NCBI GenBank assembly: GCA_046292465.1
Contig: JBKBRB010000002.1
Coordinates: 193,754-257,753 of the forward strand
From: JANWWM01 sp046292465
GTDB taxonomy: Bacteria; Bacteroidota; Chlorobiia; Chlorobiales; Thermochlorobacteraceae
DNA length: 64,000 nucleotides
Reading direction: 5' to 3'
This document shows, one piece after another, positions 41,469-50,972 of this stretch. Both the position numbers and the translations under genes were made by a program. Under the pieces are notes generated by a model. That model did not search any database. It was not told where the DNA came from and was given only the letters and a program-made list of their open reading frames with translations. Within the stretch, counting starts at the first letter, position 1; each line of letters opens with the position of its first letter.

Positions 41469-42752
41469 CTATTTTTGCGCGAGCCATAGTTCAGGGTCGT
41501 ATTTATTGCGCCCGTGCCATACCTCAAAATGCACCAACCCACCACCTTGCGCCGATTTTCCCGCCAAGCCCAATGACTGCCCTGCCGACACGCTTTCGCC
41601 CTTGTTAACTTTCACTTCCGAAAGATTTGCATAAACTGTTAGGTATGCATTGGCATGACGCACAATCACAATGTTGCCGAACGTGGGCAGAAATCCTATT
41701 TGCGACACCACACCTTGCGCAACGGCGAAAACAGTTGTTCCAACTGATGTTGAAATATCCACGCCGTTGTTGAACGTAACGATTTTCAATTCTTTGTTTT
41801 CACTTTCACCGAAGGTTTTAATAATTACGCCATCTTGAACAGGCCAAGGCAGTTTGCCTTTATATTTTTCAAAATCGCCTTTGATTTCGGAATAGGCAAT
41901 CGGGTCGCTTATACTTGTGCTCTGCCCTGATTGCAATTTTGCCTTGCTTTCACGTGCACGTTGAATCGCTTCTTCTTCGGCGAAAAGCATTTTTTGAATT
42001 GCATCTTGCAAGGCTTTGGCTTGAGCTTGGCGTTGTGCGATTTGACTTTGCAAGCGTCGCTTATCTCTTCGCAACCTTGCAATCAACTTTTCGCGCTCCA
42101 TGCGTCGCCCTTCCATCACTTTGGCTTGATAGCGTCGCTGTTCAAGCAGTTTTTCATTTTCAGCAAATCGAGCGTCGAGCTCGGCTTGAAGTTGAGCGAT
42201 TTGCTCCTGCTTTTCGGCAATGTCTTGAATTTTAATTTTCCCTGCTTCTTCAAAGCGCTTGATGTATTCGGCACGAACAAGGGCTTGATTGAACGAACCA
42301 GACGAGAAGAGCACCTCTAAATCGCGTTTCACGCCGAATTTGTAAATACCGACGGCATAGCGCGCAAATGAATTTTTCATTTCTTCTAGTTCGCGCTTCG
42401 TCTCTTCTAATTCACGCTTGGTGCTGGCAATTTGTGCAGCGAGTTTTTTCTGACTGATTTCTGTTTGGCGAATGACTTCACGATGCAGTTGAATTTGGTT
42501 ATCCAAATTTTCAAGCGCTTTCAGAGAGATTTTTTCTTCTTCATCGGCACTGCTTAATTCCCGTTCAAAGGCTTTAATCTGCCGCTCAATCGCTGCGATG
42601 TTCTTCTCAATCTCCTGACGCTCTTTGGTGAGTTGAGAAAGTTCAGCATCACGCGTTTTGAACCTTCCTTTTTTGTTCTGCGCCAAAAGTTGCACGTCGT
42701 TTAAGAAAACAACAAGGCTAACCAAGAGAATGTAATGCCACTCTTGTTTCAT
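41469..42752 (-). CDS. EnvC-like murein hydrolase activator, degenerate M23
   Basis: A 427-residue exported protein. A signal peptide (ILLVSLVVFLNDVQLLAQ) is followed by a long coiled coil (residues 30-290, repeated LEETKRELEEMK-type heptads) and a C-terminal LytM/M23 domain (about 310-427). The first metal motif HxxxD is NNGVD, with Asn for His, and the HxH motif is LVHFE, with Leu for the first His. Zinc binding is therefore unlikely, as in E. coli EnvC, which activates amidases without cutting the wall itself. Separated from the TonB gene by a terminator, and convergent with the MglA gene. Confidence 0.9.
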   Translation of the reverse strand: MKQEWHYILLVSLVVFLNDVQLLAQNKKGRFKTRDAELSQLTKERQEIEKNIAAIERQIKAFERELSSADEEEKISLKALENLDNQIQLHREVIRQTEISQKKLAAQIASTKRELEETKRELEEMKNSFARYAVGIYKFGVKRDLEVLFSSGSFNQALVRAEYIKRFEEAGKIKIQDIAEKQEQIAQLQAELDARFAENEKLLEQRRYQAKVMEGRRMEREKLIARLRRDKRRLQSQIAQRQAQAKALQDAIQKMLFAEEEAIQRARESKAKLQSGQSTSISDPIAYSEIKGDFEKYKGKLPWPVQDGVIIKTFGESENKELKIVTFNNGVDISTSVGTTVFAVAQGVVSQIGFLPTFGNIVIVRHANAYLTVYANLSEVKVNKGESVSAGQSLGLAGKSAQGGGLVHFEVWHGRNKYDPELWLAQK

Positions 42753-42802
42753 CTGATATGTCGGCTTTTGAACATGTGTAAGTCTCAGACTTGCTTTTTG
42801 AT

Positions 42803-42834
42803 AATAAAAAAGGCTGAACGTTCTATTCAGCCTT
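42803..42834 (-). terminator. Rho-independent terminator after the TonB gene
   Basis: AAGGCTGAA / TTCAGCCTT, a 9-bp stem with a 7-nt loop. On the minus strand a T-rich tail follows (TTTTTATTAT). It ends the PBP1A-guaA-atuA-tonB run. Confidence 0.85.
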
Positions 42835-42902
42835 GCAGATGTTTATCGTATTGGGTTTGCTGTGCCTATTGATGCAAGTTGCTGTTGCGTCATCAAAAAA
42901 AG

Positions 42903-43724
42903 TTATTGAATCTTGAATTTCACAGGAATTGTGATTGCACCACGAACTGGTGAATTTCCAACCATAGCCGGCTTAAATTTCGTTTCTTCGGTGAGCACTC
43001 GAATCACTTCTTCGTTCAAAAACTTGTTTGCAGGCTGAATCAAACTAATGCGAAGCGGATTTCCTTGCTCATCGACAAAAACACGTGCAACCACAGTGCC
43101 TTCAATTTTGGCACGTCTCAATGCCATCGGATACTCAATTTTCGATTGAATCGCCTCGATGCCTCCTACGATTTCGACATCAGTTTCAGGCAAATCGGCT
43201 TGAGCGGCGTCTAACTGGCTCAGGCTTTCGCTTTCTTGAATCGCTTCCTGCAACTCTTTTTCTTTGGCAAGGTCCTGCGGGCTTGCCACAACCGTAGGTG
43301 CTACTGTTGGCGGTTTTTCTTCTTCCTCTTGTTCTACCTTTTCTTCTTTCTTGGCTTCTTTTTTCGGCTCTTTCAATTTCCTTACATCAGCAGTTGATTT
43401 AGCGGCGGCTAAATTTTCTGCTTTGTCTCCCAGTTTCATGTCGATGCGCTGCGTTACCCCCCCAGCAATCGTTACACTTCCGCGCCAAACCGGCTTACCA
43501 CGCTTCGTGGCTTTTATTTCATAAACACCTTGCGGCACATCGAGCATCACATAATAGCCTTGTGCGTTCGAAATCGCCACCATTGCTGTTTGCCCTGAAA
43601 CTGATACGGTTGCTCCCGCAACAGGTTGGCTATTTTCATCGAGCACACGTCCAATTAAGCGACCTTGCGCCCACAAAGATGACGCAAATAAACAACACAG
43701 AACCGCAAGAATGATTTTCTTCAT
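42903..43724 (-). CDS. TonB-like energy transducer with an N-terminal carboxypeptidase-regulatory-like domain
   Basis: About 273 residues from the ATG at 43724. The signal peptide is KIILAVLCCLFASSLWAQG. Residues 25-110 form a carboxypeptidase-regulatory-like fold (LIGRVLDENSQPVAGATVSV). A Lys/Glu-rich linker (110-150) is followed by a TonB C-terminal domain (about 195-273; YPMALRRAKIEGTVVARVFV, FKPAMVGNSPVRGAITIPV). Such proteins span the periplasm and deliver energy or bind receptors, but they usually have an N-terminal membrane anchor; a cleaved signal here would make it a soluble or surface protein. An upstream start at 43760 is less likely. Confidence 0.8.
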   Translation of the reverse strand: MKKIILAVLCCLFASSLWAQGRLIGRVLDENSQPVAGATVSVSGQTAMVAISNAQGYYVMLDVPQGVYEIKATKRGKPVWRGSVTIAGGVTQRIDMKLGDKAENLAAAKSTADVRKLKEPKKEAKKEEKVEQEEEEKPPTVAPTVVASPQDLAKEKELQEAIQESESLSQLDAAQADLPETDVEIVGGIEAIQSKIEYPMALRRAKIEGTVVARVFVDEQGNPLRISLIQPANKFLNEEVIRVLTEETKFKPAMVGNSPVRGAITIPVKFKIQ

Positions 43725-43824
43725 CGCTAAAAGTTCTTTCAAGTTTTGATGATAGTTCATGTAACTTCTTTTCGCCTAACGATGATGAGAAATTTGAACA
43801 AGAAATTTGATTTTTCAAAACGGC

Positions 43825-45195
43825 TCACTGCTCTTCAACGATGATCTTCGGAACAGCATTTTCCTTGCGCATAAGCGCGGGAAAGTATGCCACAACTTCC
43901 GACGGCTTGGGTCTTCCACCCGCAAAGCCCGTTACGCTTGGCGGACCGGTCAAAATCAACGGCGCAATTTCATAACCGAACCGCTCGACTTTCTTCTTGT
44001 CGTGGTCTCTAACCCCAACACGCATTTGAACTTCATTGACATGGCTCAAATTTTCTAAGTGTTGATGGCATGCGTTTGCGCCAATAAATTCAGTTCGTAT
44101 TTCCTCGAACGTCAAGCCAAGATTTTTCAATCGTGCTCTTAAAATTTCATCGGCGCGTTTTGCCTTTTTGAGTGCGTCCGGTGCGGAATAGGTCAAAGAG
44201 CCAAACGCCGTCCAACCGTCGGAATACGAAATGGAGACTTTGTAGAACGGCGTGGCGGGCTTGCCTTTAATGCCGAAAACACGCACTCGATTTTCAGCCA
44301 CATCTTCAAGATGAATCGTTGTAAAATCAGCAATGCAGTCAGGCGTGATGTATTCCGATGGATTGCCGATTTCATAAAGCAGTTGCTCTTTGAGCACGTC
44401 GCTACGAATCAAGCCGCCGGTGCCTTCATGCTTGGTGATGAAAAATTCGCCGTTAGGATAGGCTTCGGCAATGGGGAAGCCAATGTTTTCAAGGTCGGGC
44501 ACGCTTTCCCAGTCGCCGAGAAAATTACCGCCGCTGGCTTGTCCGCCGCATTCCAAGAGATGCCCCGCAACGGTTCCCGCCGCAAGTAAATCCCAATCGG
44601 ATTCTTTCCAATCAAATTCATGAATCATCGGCGCGAGCGTTAAGCCTGTGTCGGTGCATCGCCCCGTAATGACGATTTGCGCACCTTGTTTCAAGCACGC
44701 TACAATGGGAAATGCGCCGAAATAAACATTCGCGCTTAGCACACGGCTTCGCACTGCCGCAAGTGGTTCGCCTGTTTCCATGTGCGTGAGCGGTTCGCCT
44801 TTTGCAATCAGGTCGTCGAGTTGCGCCATAATGTCGTCGCCCATCACCACGCCAACTTTGAGATGTTTCACGCCTAATTGTTTAGCGATTTCAAAAATTT
44901 TGTCGCGACACGCAAGGGGATTAACGCCGCCCGCATTTGAAATCACCTTGATGTTTTTCTCGAGAAGTTCAGGCAGAATTTCTTTGATGACTTCGGGGAA
45001 ATCACGTGCGTAGCCGAGCGATGGGTCTTTTTGGCGTTGCTTCTGCATAATGCTCATGGTTACTTCGGCGAGGTAGTCGAGCATCATGTAGTCAATGGCA
45101 GTCTTGCCTTTGGAGCGGCGCACTTGGTCAATCGGAGCGCGCTGTAAATCGCCCCAGAAGCCTTGTCCCGACGCGATACGAATCAATGGTTTCAT
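43825..45195 (-). CDS. AtuA family protein (DUF1446)
   Basis: A 456-residue protein from the ATG at 45195. The opening RIASGQGFWGDLQRAPIDQV and ISNAGGVNPLACRDKIFEIA with KVGVVMGDDIM fit the acyclic terpene utilization AtuA family (DUF1446). TGRCTDTGLTLAPMIHEFDW is another family block. In Pseudomonas the gene is in the citronellol/geranyl-CoA degradation cluster, but the reaction of AtuA is not known and many members have no such context. Here it sits 17 bp downstream of guaA and upstream of the TonB gene. No carboxylase genes are adjacent, so a terpene role is not supported. Confidence 0.88.
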   Translation of the reverse strand: MKPLIRIASGQGFWGDLQRAPIDQVRRSKGKTAIDYMMLDYLAEVTMSIMQKQRQKDPSLGYARDFPEVIKEILPELLEKNIKVISNAGGVNPLACRDKIFEIAKQLGVKHLKVGVVMGDDIMAQLDDLIAKGEPLTHMETGEPLAAVRSRVLSANVYFGAFPIVACLKQGAQIVITGRCTDTGLTLAPMIHEFDWKESDWDLLAAGTVAGHLLECGGQASGGNFLGDWESVPDLENIGFPIAEAYPNGEFFITKHEGTGGLIRSDVLKEQLLYEIGNPSEYITPDCIADFTTIHLEDVAENRVRVFGIKGKPATPFYKVSISYSDGWTAFGSLTYSAPDALKKAKRADEILRARLKNLGLTFEEIRTEFIGANACHQHLENLSHVNEVQMRVGVRDHDKKKVERFGYEIAPLILTGPPSVTGFAGGRPKPSEVVAYFPALMRKENAVPKIIVEEQ

Positions 45196-45212
45196 GACAC
45201 TTGGTTTTGTAG

Positions 45213-46754
45213 TTATTCCCACTCAATCGTAGCGGGCGGCTTTGAACTAATGTCGTAAGTAACACGATTGATGCCGCGCACTTCGTTGATAATTCGGTTA
45301 GAGACATGCGCAAGAAAATCATATGGCAATCTTTCCCAATCCGCCGTCATGCCGTCGGTAGAGGTTACGGCGCGAAGCGCGACAGCATTTTCGTAGGTGC
45401 GATTATCGCCCATTACGCCGACGGTGTTTATGGGCAAGAGCACCGTAAACGCTTGCCAGACCTTGTGATATAGCCCTTGTGCTTTGAGTTCAGAAATGAA
45501 AATTGAATCGGCTTCGCGGAGCAAATCGCATCGCTCTTTGGTTACTGCGCCCAAAATGCGCACCGCAAGACCGGGACCGGGAAACGGATGCCGCCCTAAA
45601 ATTTCGTCAGGCACGTCGAGCAACTTTCCAACTTCGCGCACTTCATCTTTGAACAATTCGCGAAGCGGCTCAATGAGTTTGAGTTTCATTCGCTTTGGCA
45701 ATCCGCCAACATTGTGATGCGTCTTGATGGTTTGCGAAGGACCTTTCACCGAGACGCTCTCAATCACATCAGGGTAAAGCGTGCCTTGCACTAAAAACTT
45801 TTCGCGGTCGATATGCGCCTCGAAGACTTCGATGAAGGTTTTTCCGATGATTTTTCGCTTCTGTTCAGGATTGGCGACGCCTTTCAATCGTTTCAGAAAA
45901 AGGTCGCTTGCGTCGACGAAATCCAGCCGCAAGCCTAATGTTTTCAAGGCATTTCGGACTTCTTTGGCTTCGTTTTTTCGGAGCAAGCCGTTATCGACGA
46001 ACACGCATTTCAAATTTTTTCCAATGGCTCTCGACACCAGCACCGCCGCCACCGTTGAATCCACACCGCCTGAAAGCGCACAGACAACTTTTTCTTTGCC
46101 CACGCTTTCTCGCACTTTTTGAATTTCTTGCTCGATAAAATCCTTCGTCGACCAATCTTTTTTCAAGCCTGCGATTTCAAAGAGAAAATTAGCGAGAATC
46201 TCTTTTCCATACTGCGTATGATGCACTTCGGGGTGGAACTGCACGCCGTAAATTTTTTCGGTGTCGGAAATCATTTCAACCGCACACATTTCCGCGTTTT
46301 CGCTTCGCGCTGTTACGGCGAAGTTTGGCGGCAGTTTTGTAACCTTATCGCCATGCGACATCCACACTTCTGAATCGCTGATATTTTTGAACAGGTGATT
46401 TTTTGACGCGCCGTTCAGTTGCATAATCGAGATTTTCGCTCGTCCGAACTCACGCTTTCGCGCGTTCTCGACTTTGCCGCCGAAGTGTTGCACAATAGTT
46501 TGCAATCCGTAGCAAATGCCGAGCGTTGGAAGATGAAGGTCGTAAATTTTTTCGTCGGGCTTTGGGGCGAATTTTTCATAAACGCTCGACGGTCCGCCTG
46601 AAAAAATCAAGGCTTTTGGATTCAACGATTTAATTTTTTCGGCAGGCGTGTGATAGGGAAAAATTTCGCAATAGACGCCGAGTTCGCGCACACGCCTTGC
46701 GATGAGTTGGGTGTATTGCGAACCGAAGTCAAGCACAATGACAGAAGGAAGCAT
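45213..46754 (-). CDS. guaA: GMP synthase (glutamine-hydrolysing)
   Basis: A 513-residue full-length enzyme that makes GMP from XMP, glutamine and ATP. The N-terminal glutaminase has the nucleophile Cys in LGICYGLQTIV and the HPEVHHTQYG His/Glu block. The ATP-pyrophosphatase domain has the PP-loop ALSGGVDSTVAAVL. The dimerisation domain ends PPATIEWE, the usual GuaA C-terminus. It lies 26 bp after the PBP1A gene and 17 bp before atuA, so these form one transcript at least in part. Confidence 0.97.
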   Translation of the reverse strand: MLPSVIVLDFGSQYTQLIARRVRELGVYCEIFPYHTPAEKIKSLNPKALIFSGGPSSVYEKFAPKPDEKIYDLHLPTLGICYGLQTIVQHFGGKVENARKREFGRAKISIMQLNGASKNHLFKNISDSEVWMSHGDKVTKLPPNFAVTARSENAEMCAVEMISDTEKIYGVQFHPEVHHTQYGKEILANFLFEIAGLKKDWSTKDFIEQEIQKVRESVGKEKVVCALSGGVDSTVAAVLVSRAIGKNLKCVFVDNGLLRKNEAKEVRNALKTLGLRLDFVDASDLFLKRLKGVANPEQKRKIIGKTFIEVFEAHIDREKFLVQGTLYPDVIESVSVKGPSQTIKTHHNVGGLPKRMKLKLIEPLRELFKDEVREVGKLLDVPDEILGRHPFPGPGLAVRILGAVTKERCDLLREADSIFISELKAQGLYHKVWQAFTVLLPINTVGVMGDNRTYENAVALRAVTSTDGMTADWERLPYDFLAHVSNRIINEVRGINRVTYDISSKPPATIEWE

Positions 46755-46780
46755 GGTTTTTTTGATGTGTTGATATTGAT

Positions 46781-49114
46781 TCAGAACTGCCCTTCGCCGC
46801 GCTTTTTCGTCGGAATTGCTTGCGGCAACGAGAGCGTATCCGATGAGCCGTAAAGCGACGCATAACGTTTTAGACTTGCATCGGTGAAGTATTCCACATA
46901 TGCGTCGGGCGTGGCTGATTCAGTAAAGCGTCCGCTCTTTTTCGAGACCAGCCTGCCTTGCACTCGTTCAGGCTTCAAGAAGTAGCGTGGTTGCAAGCCG
47001 AGCGACTTATCTTCGTAACAGGCTTTCATGAAGTTTGCCCATATCGGCAAGGCGGCACGCGAGCCTTGACCGTATTCCATTGAGGTATATTGGATTCGCA
47101 TGTCGTCGAAGCCTGTCCAAACGCCGCAGGCTAATTGCGGTGTAATGCCCATGAACCAAGCGTCGGCGTTGTTTTGCGTGGTGCCTGTTTTGCCGCCTGC
47201 CTCTAAACGGAAGTTGTAGCGGAATCGCGCTGCTGAGCCTGTGCCACCATCCATCACCGATTTGAGCATTGAAACCATTACATAGTTCGTCTCTTGACTG
47301 ATGGCTTCCCATCGGTCAGTTTTGTAGCTGGCAATCGTGCTTGAAAACTTATCATCAATTCGCAAAATGGCGATTGGCTCGACGTGAACGCCGTTGTTGG
47401 CAAAGGTGCTGTAGGCACTGGTCAGTTCAAGCGGCGTTACTTCTGATGTGCCAAGTGCGAGTGAAAGGTCTTGTCGGAGCGGCGAACTAATGCCCATTTT
47501 TTTAGCATACTTGATAATTTCTTCGGGCGGAACGTGTTGCTGTGCCAAGCGCACCGTTACATAGTTAAGCGAATTTTTCAGCGCGTCGCGAAGCGAGGTA
47601 AATCCGCCAATTTCGTTGTCAGCATTCTTCGGCGTCCAAACGCGGTCTTTAGAGTTGATAGTCGTTTGAATAGCAATCGGTTGATTGAGCAGTTGATAAC
47701 TTGGCGGAATGCCTTTGTCAATCGCAACCGTATAAACAAACGGTTTGAAGGTCGAACCAGGCTGACGACGCGCCTGCCAAACGTGGTCGAGTTTATATTT
47801 CTCAAAATCTCTGCCGCCAACCCATGCTTTGATGTAGCCCGTTGAAGGCTCTATGGCAACCAACGCGGCTTGAACAACCAACTTTTCAGCAAGCAAACTA
47901 TCGAGCCATTGCTTATCGCTTTTCAACTGCTCGAAGGCTTTCTTTTCGGGCACACCGCTTTCAACCAACTGCTTGAACCGCTCCGACTCTTTCACAAATT
48001 TTTCTTGCAACTCCTGACCTTTCCGCGATTTCCAATTCCATGACTTTTCGATCTTCTCTTGTAAAAATTTCACATGCTCATTGTAGGCTTTTTCGGCGTA
48101 AGCCTGCATGCGCGAGTCGAGCGTTGTCGTTACGATTAAACCATCTCGGAACACATCAAACTTAAACTTCGCCGCTTCTTTTTTGAGTTGCTGTCGGACA
48201 TACTCGGTGAAATATGGCGCAATCCCTCTATCGGTAACGGGCGTGAACTTCAGTTCGATTGGCTTTAACTTTTCCTTAGTGGCTTGTTCTGGGGTCAGAA
48301 AGTCTGCCTTGACCATCAAGTCTAAAATCACATCTCGCCGCTTTTTTGACACCTGAATGTTATCGACGGGGTTGTAATCTTCGGGACTTTTGAGAATGCC
48401 GATGAGCGTTGCGCTTTCGCCGACAGTTAGTTTGGAAGCAGGCTTTGCGAAGTAGGTCCAAGCCGCCGCTTCCGCGCCGTAAGCCCCTTTGCCGAAATAA
48501 ACCGTGTTGAGGTAAAGTTCGAGAATTTCATTTTTGGTATAGGTGCGCTCGATTTGAATGGCAATCATCAGTTCTTGCACTTTGCGCTTGATGTGGCGCG
48601 CAGGCGTGAGCCATAAATTCTTTGCCAATTGTTGCGTGATGGTTGATGCGCCGTGCGCGCGTTTGCCACTGGCAACCCGACCAATGTTTTCAATCATCGC
48701 AATCGCAAGGCGGCGCAAGTTCAATCCCCAGTGATTGTAAAACTCAACATCTTCCGTTGCGATTAAGGCGTTAATTAAATTTTTGGAGATGGAATCCAAC
48801 GGAACGGCGGTGCGATTTTCCATGAAAAATTTCGTCAGCAACACACCGTCGTAGGAATAAACTTCGGTCGCTAATTGCGGCTTCGGATTTTCCAACTGTT
48901 CAAGGCTTGGCAGGTCGGTAGACCAATAAATCATTATTCCGATAACAGAACCCAAAATCAGAAACACAGCGGCAAGCGAGGCGATGTAAATTCGTTCTCT
49001 CCACTTGCGACGCGCGGCAAGTCGCCGCCGATAGGTCGGGTCGTTGAGATAACGTTCTCGCAAGTCAGAACTGTAAGCGTCGTCTTTTGGATTATGTTCG
49101 CTTTTATCGTTCAT
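46781..49114 (-). CDS. Penicillin-binding protein 1A
   Basis: A 777-residue bifunctional class A PBP. A cytoplasmic basic tail precedes one membrane segment (about 43-65, ASLAAVFLILGSVIGIMIYW). The GT51 glycosyltransferase has the catalytic Glu in ATEDVEFYNHWG and the ARHIKRKVQELMIAIQIER motif. The transpeptidase has the active Ser near residue 454 in RQPGSTFKPFVY, a SLN-type triad (SLNYVTV) and KTGTT. It polymerises and crosslinks peptidoglycan. A short Arg/Lys-rich end follows. A possible -7 box (TAAATTTG) lies at 49185-49192, about 70 bp upstream. Confidence 0.95.
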   Translation of the reverse strand: MNDKSEHNPKDDAYSSDLRERYLNDPTYRRRLAARRKWRERIYIASLAAVFLILGSVIGIMIYWSTDLPSLEQLENPKPQLATEVYSYDGVLLTKFFMENRTAVPLDSISKNLINALIATEDVEFYNHWGLNLRRLAIAMIENIGRVASGKRAHGASTITQQLAKNLWLTPARHIKRKVQELMIAIQIERTYTKNEILELYLNTVYFGKGAYGAEAAAWTYFAKPASKLTVGESATLIGILKSPEDYNPVDNIQVSKKRRDVILDLMVKADFLTPEQATKEKLKPIELKFTPVTDRGIAPYFTEYVRQQLKKEAAKFKFDVFRDGLIVTTTLDSRMQAYAEKAYNEHVKFLQEKIEKSWNWKSRKGQELQEKFVKESERFKQLVESGVPEKKAFEQLKSDKQWLDSLLAEKLVVQAALVAIEPSTGYIKAWVGGRDFEKYKLDHVWQARRQPGSTFKPFVYTVAIDKGIPPSYQLLNQPIAIQTTINSKDRVWTPKNADNEIGGFTSLRDALKNSLNYVTVRLAQQHVPPEEIIKYAKKMGISSPLRQDLSLALGTSEVTPLELTSAYSTFANNGVHVEPIAILRIDDKFSSTIASYKTDRWEAISQETNYVMVSMLKSVMDGGTGSAARFRYNFRLEAGGKTGTTQNNADAWFMGITPQLACGVWTGFDDMRIQYTSMEYGQGSRAALPIWANFMKACYEDKSLGLQPRYFLKPERVQGRLVSKKSGRFTESATPDAYVEYFTDASLKRYASLYGSSDTLSLPQAIPTKKRGEGQF

Positions 49115-49184
49115 GCTTCAATCAACTTTTTGCTCAAAATTTTTGGCACAGATAGGTAACTTTTCCGCCGATTTTATTTCGGCG

Positions 49185-49192
49185 CAAATTTA
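49185..49192 (-). promoter_or_regulatory. Possible -7 box upstream of the PBP1A gene
   Basis: Minus-strand TAAATTTG fits TAnnTTTG exactly; no good -33 box is found at the 19-bp position. Confidence 0.35.
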
Positions 49193-49211
49193 CATTTTTC
49201 AAGGACAATCG

Positions 49212-50972
49212 TTAGACTTTTCGCTCCGCCCAAAGCCCTGCGATTGCCAACATCAAACACAAGGCGCACAAGAGCCTCACGCTCGTGTCGTGTTCAAGAT
49301 GCTTCATCTCTGCACTTTGTTGCTCAACGCGATTGTTTTGAACGGCTTTCAGAGTTTCTTTCCGACGCCTTTCTTTTTGCAACGATTCAAACATCATTTC
49401 GTCCGAAATAAACGCCCAAAATTCTCCTTTGCCATTGACTTTGAACGCAATCCAACCGCTTTTGCTTGCCCAATATCGCCCGCGCCAAACCGTCGGATTT
49501 AGCACGTCTTGGCGAAGTGGCACAGGCGTTTCTTGTAAGCCTTCTTGTATGATAAGACGCGGCGAATTTATCACGGTTTGAATCTGAAATTCAATCGGCT
49601 CGTGTGCCATGTTAATCGTTGAGACCGTTATTGCCGTTTCGCTTGTGCGTTTTGCAATGGCAGAGAGCAGATGCGCCCAATACGCCGCATAAACATTTGC
49701 CTTTCCCGCCAATCGCCATTGATACGCATTCTCAACAAGGCTTATTGCAACTCTTCCGAATCCCTTTTGATGAAAGGCGGCGACGCTCCACCCGTCTGAA
49801 TCTTCAAGTAACGATTGCATGCCAAGTTCCGGCAGAATCACGACGAGGTCTAACGAAATGGGCGGCGATTCGAGTTGATTCCAACGAATTGATTGCTCTC
49901 TTGCTTGATGCATGCGAAATCGGAACGGCTGAAAAAATTTGAGCGACGGCTCTCGCAACAGCACACTATCCCTCTCGGTGATAAACACGCCTAAGCCTTC
50001 TTGCTCAATCGCCTTTTCCAACGCAATTCGCTCCGACGGCGTCAGCGATGCCAATGTTTCTGCGTCAATCATCACGACGTCAAATCGCGACAGTATTTTG
50101 CGCGAGAGCGGCAAAAGCGATTGGCTTTGCATATTCCAAAACTCTTCACGGTATCGCTCCTTTCCAACCTTGACACGCATTGCAAAACGGTAGCCTCTTT
50201 CGGTCAGAAAATTTTTCAGATACTTGATTTCAAAGGTTGGCTTTGCTTGCAGAACAAGAATCAACAAAGGCTTGGCGGGCAACACATAAACGCCCCACTT
50301 CTCTTCCTTGCCATCAAGCACGAGCGAAAGATTCTGTTTGCCCAACTGCTTAGGCGTGAATGAAAATTCAAACGGCGTTTCTCCGTTCAAATTTGAAAGC
50401 GAATCAATGAGCATTTCATTTGCCCGAAACGTTAATCGCTGAAATGTTCCTCGAACAAGTCCTTTCACTCGCAACACGTCGCCAAGCGTAAGGCTCTGAA
50501 CGGCTTGCAGGTCGACAATGCCCTTCGGCAGTTCAGATTGATGAAAAAAGAGTTGCCGTCCGCGAAGCCTTGTTAAATCAGCCTTATTTAGCCCATTGCC
50601 GAAGATGTGAATTTCACTTGTTGGAAAATTTCTCGCTAAAACGCCCGCATCTTGAATGTGCGTCGCTTGCGGATTCGGATTGAGCGAAAAAAATTCAAAC
50701 GCATCATTTTTGATTAAAGAATCCAACAAATCGGAATCGACTGTATCAGTAAGCAATGCAATTTTCTTTGGTGTTGTCGGCACAAGGCGAACGGGTTCAA
50801 GCCCTAACAGCGCGAGCGCGAGAATGGCGATGACACTTAGTCCTAAACGAAGCCCCAAGCGTTTTTTCGCCGTGCGGCGCAGTTCTTTCGTCAACATCAT
50901 GGTTGCAAGCAGTGCGCACAGCGAAAGCACAACCGCGATTTGCCAACCCTCTGCTTGAAAGACAATCGGCAT
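49212..50972 (-). CDS. Membrane protein of a DUF58/BatA-type cluster, N-terminal two-helix anchor
   Basis: A 586-residue protein. Two hydrophobic segments near residues 10-28 and 40-60 begin it, and a last one near 562-580 (LLCALCLMLAIAGLWA) ends it. The middle has a Rossmann-like glutamine-amidotransferase-like segment (FDVVMIDAETLASLTPSERI) followed by a beta domain. This layout is seen in membrane proteins at the end of MoxR/DUF58/BatA clusters. Its start overlaps the upstream DUF4175-like stop by one base (TAATG). It is probably part of one complex with 50972-55250. I cannot assign an activity. Confidence 0.65.
   Translation of the reverse strand: MPIVFQAEGWQIAVVLSLCALLATMMLTKELRRTAKKRLGLRLGLSVIAILALALLGLEPVRLVPTTPKKIALLTDTVDSDLLDSLIKNDAFEFFSLNPNPQATHIQDAGVLARNFPTSEIHIFGNGLNKADLTRLRGRQLFFHQSELPKGIVDLQAVQSLTLGDVLRVKGLVRGTFQRLTFRANEMLIDSLSNLNGETPFEFSFTPKQLGKQNLSLVLDGKEEKWGVYVLPAKPLLILVLQAKPTFEIKYLKNFLTERGYRFAMRVKVGKERYREEFWNMQSQSLLPLSRKILSRFDVVMIDAETLASLTPSERIALEKAIEQEGLGVFITERDSVLLREPSLKFFQPFRFRMHQAREQSIRWNQLESPPISLDLVVILPELGMQSLLEDSDGWSVAAFHQKGFGRVAISLVENAYQWRLAGKANVYAAYWAHLLSAIAKRTSETAITVSTINMAHEPIEFQIQTVINSPRLIIQEGLQETPVPLRQDVLNPTVWRGRYWASKSGWIAFKVNGKGEFWAFISDEMMFESLQKERRRKETLKAVQNNRVEQQSAEMKHLEHDTSVRLLCALCLMLAIAGLWAERKV

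Noticed and set aside
43825..45195. Terpene-degradation operon around the AtuA-family gene
   Set aside because: The neighbours are guaA, a PBP1A gene and a TonB gene; no geranyl-CoA carboxylase or dehydrogenase genes are present.
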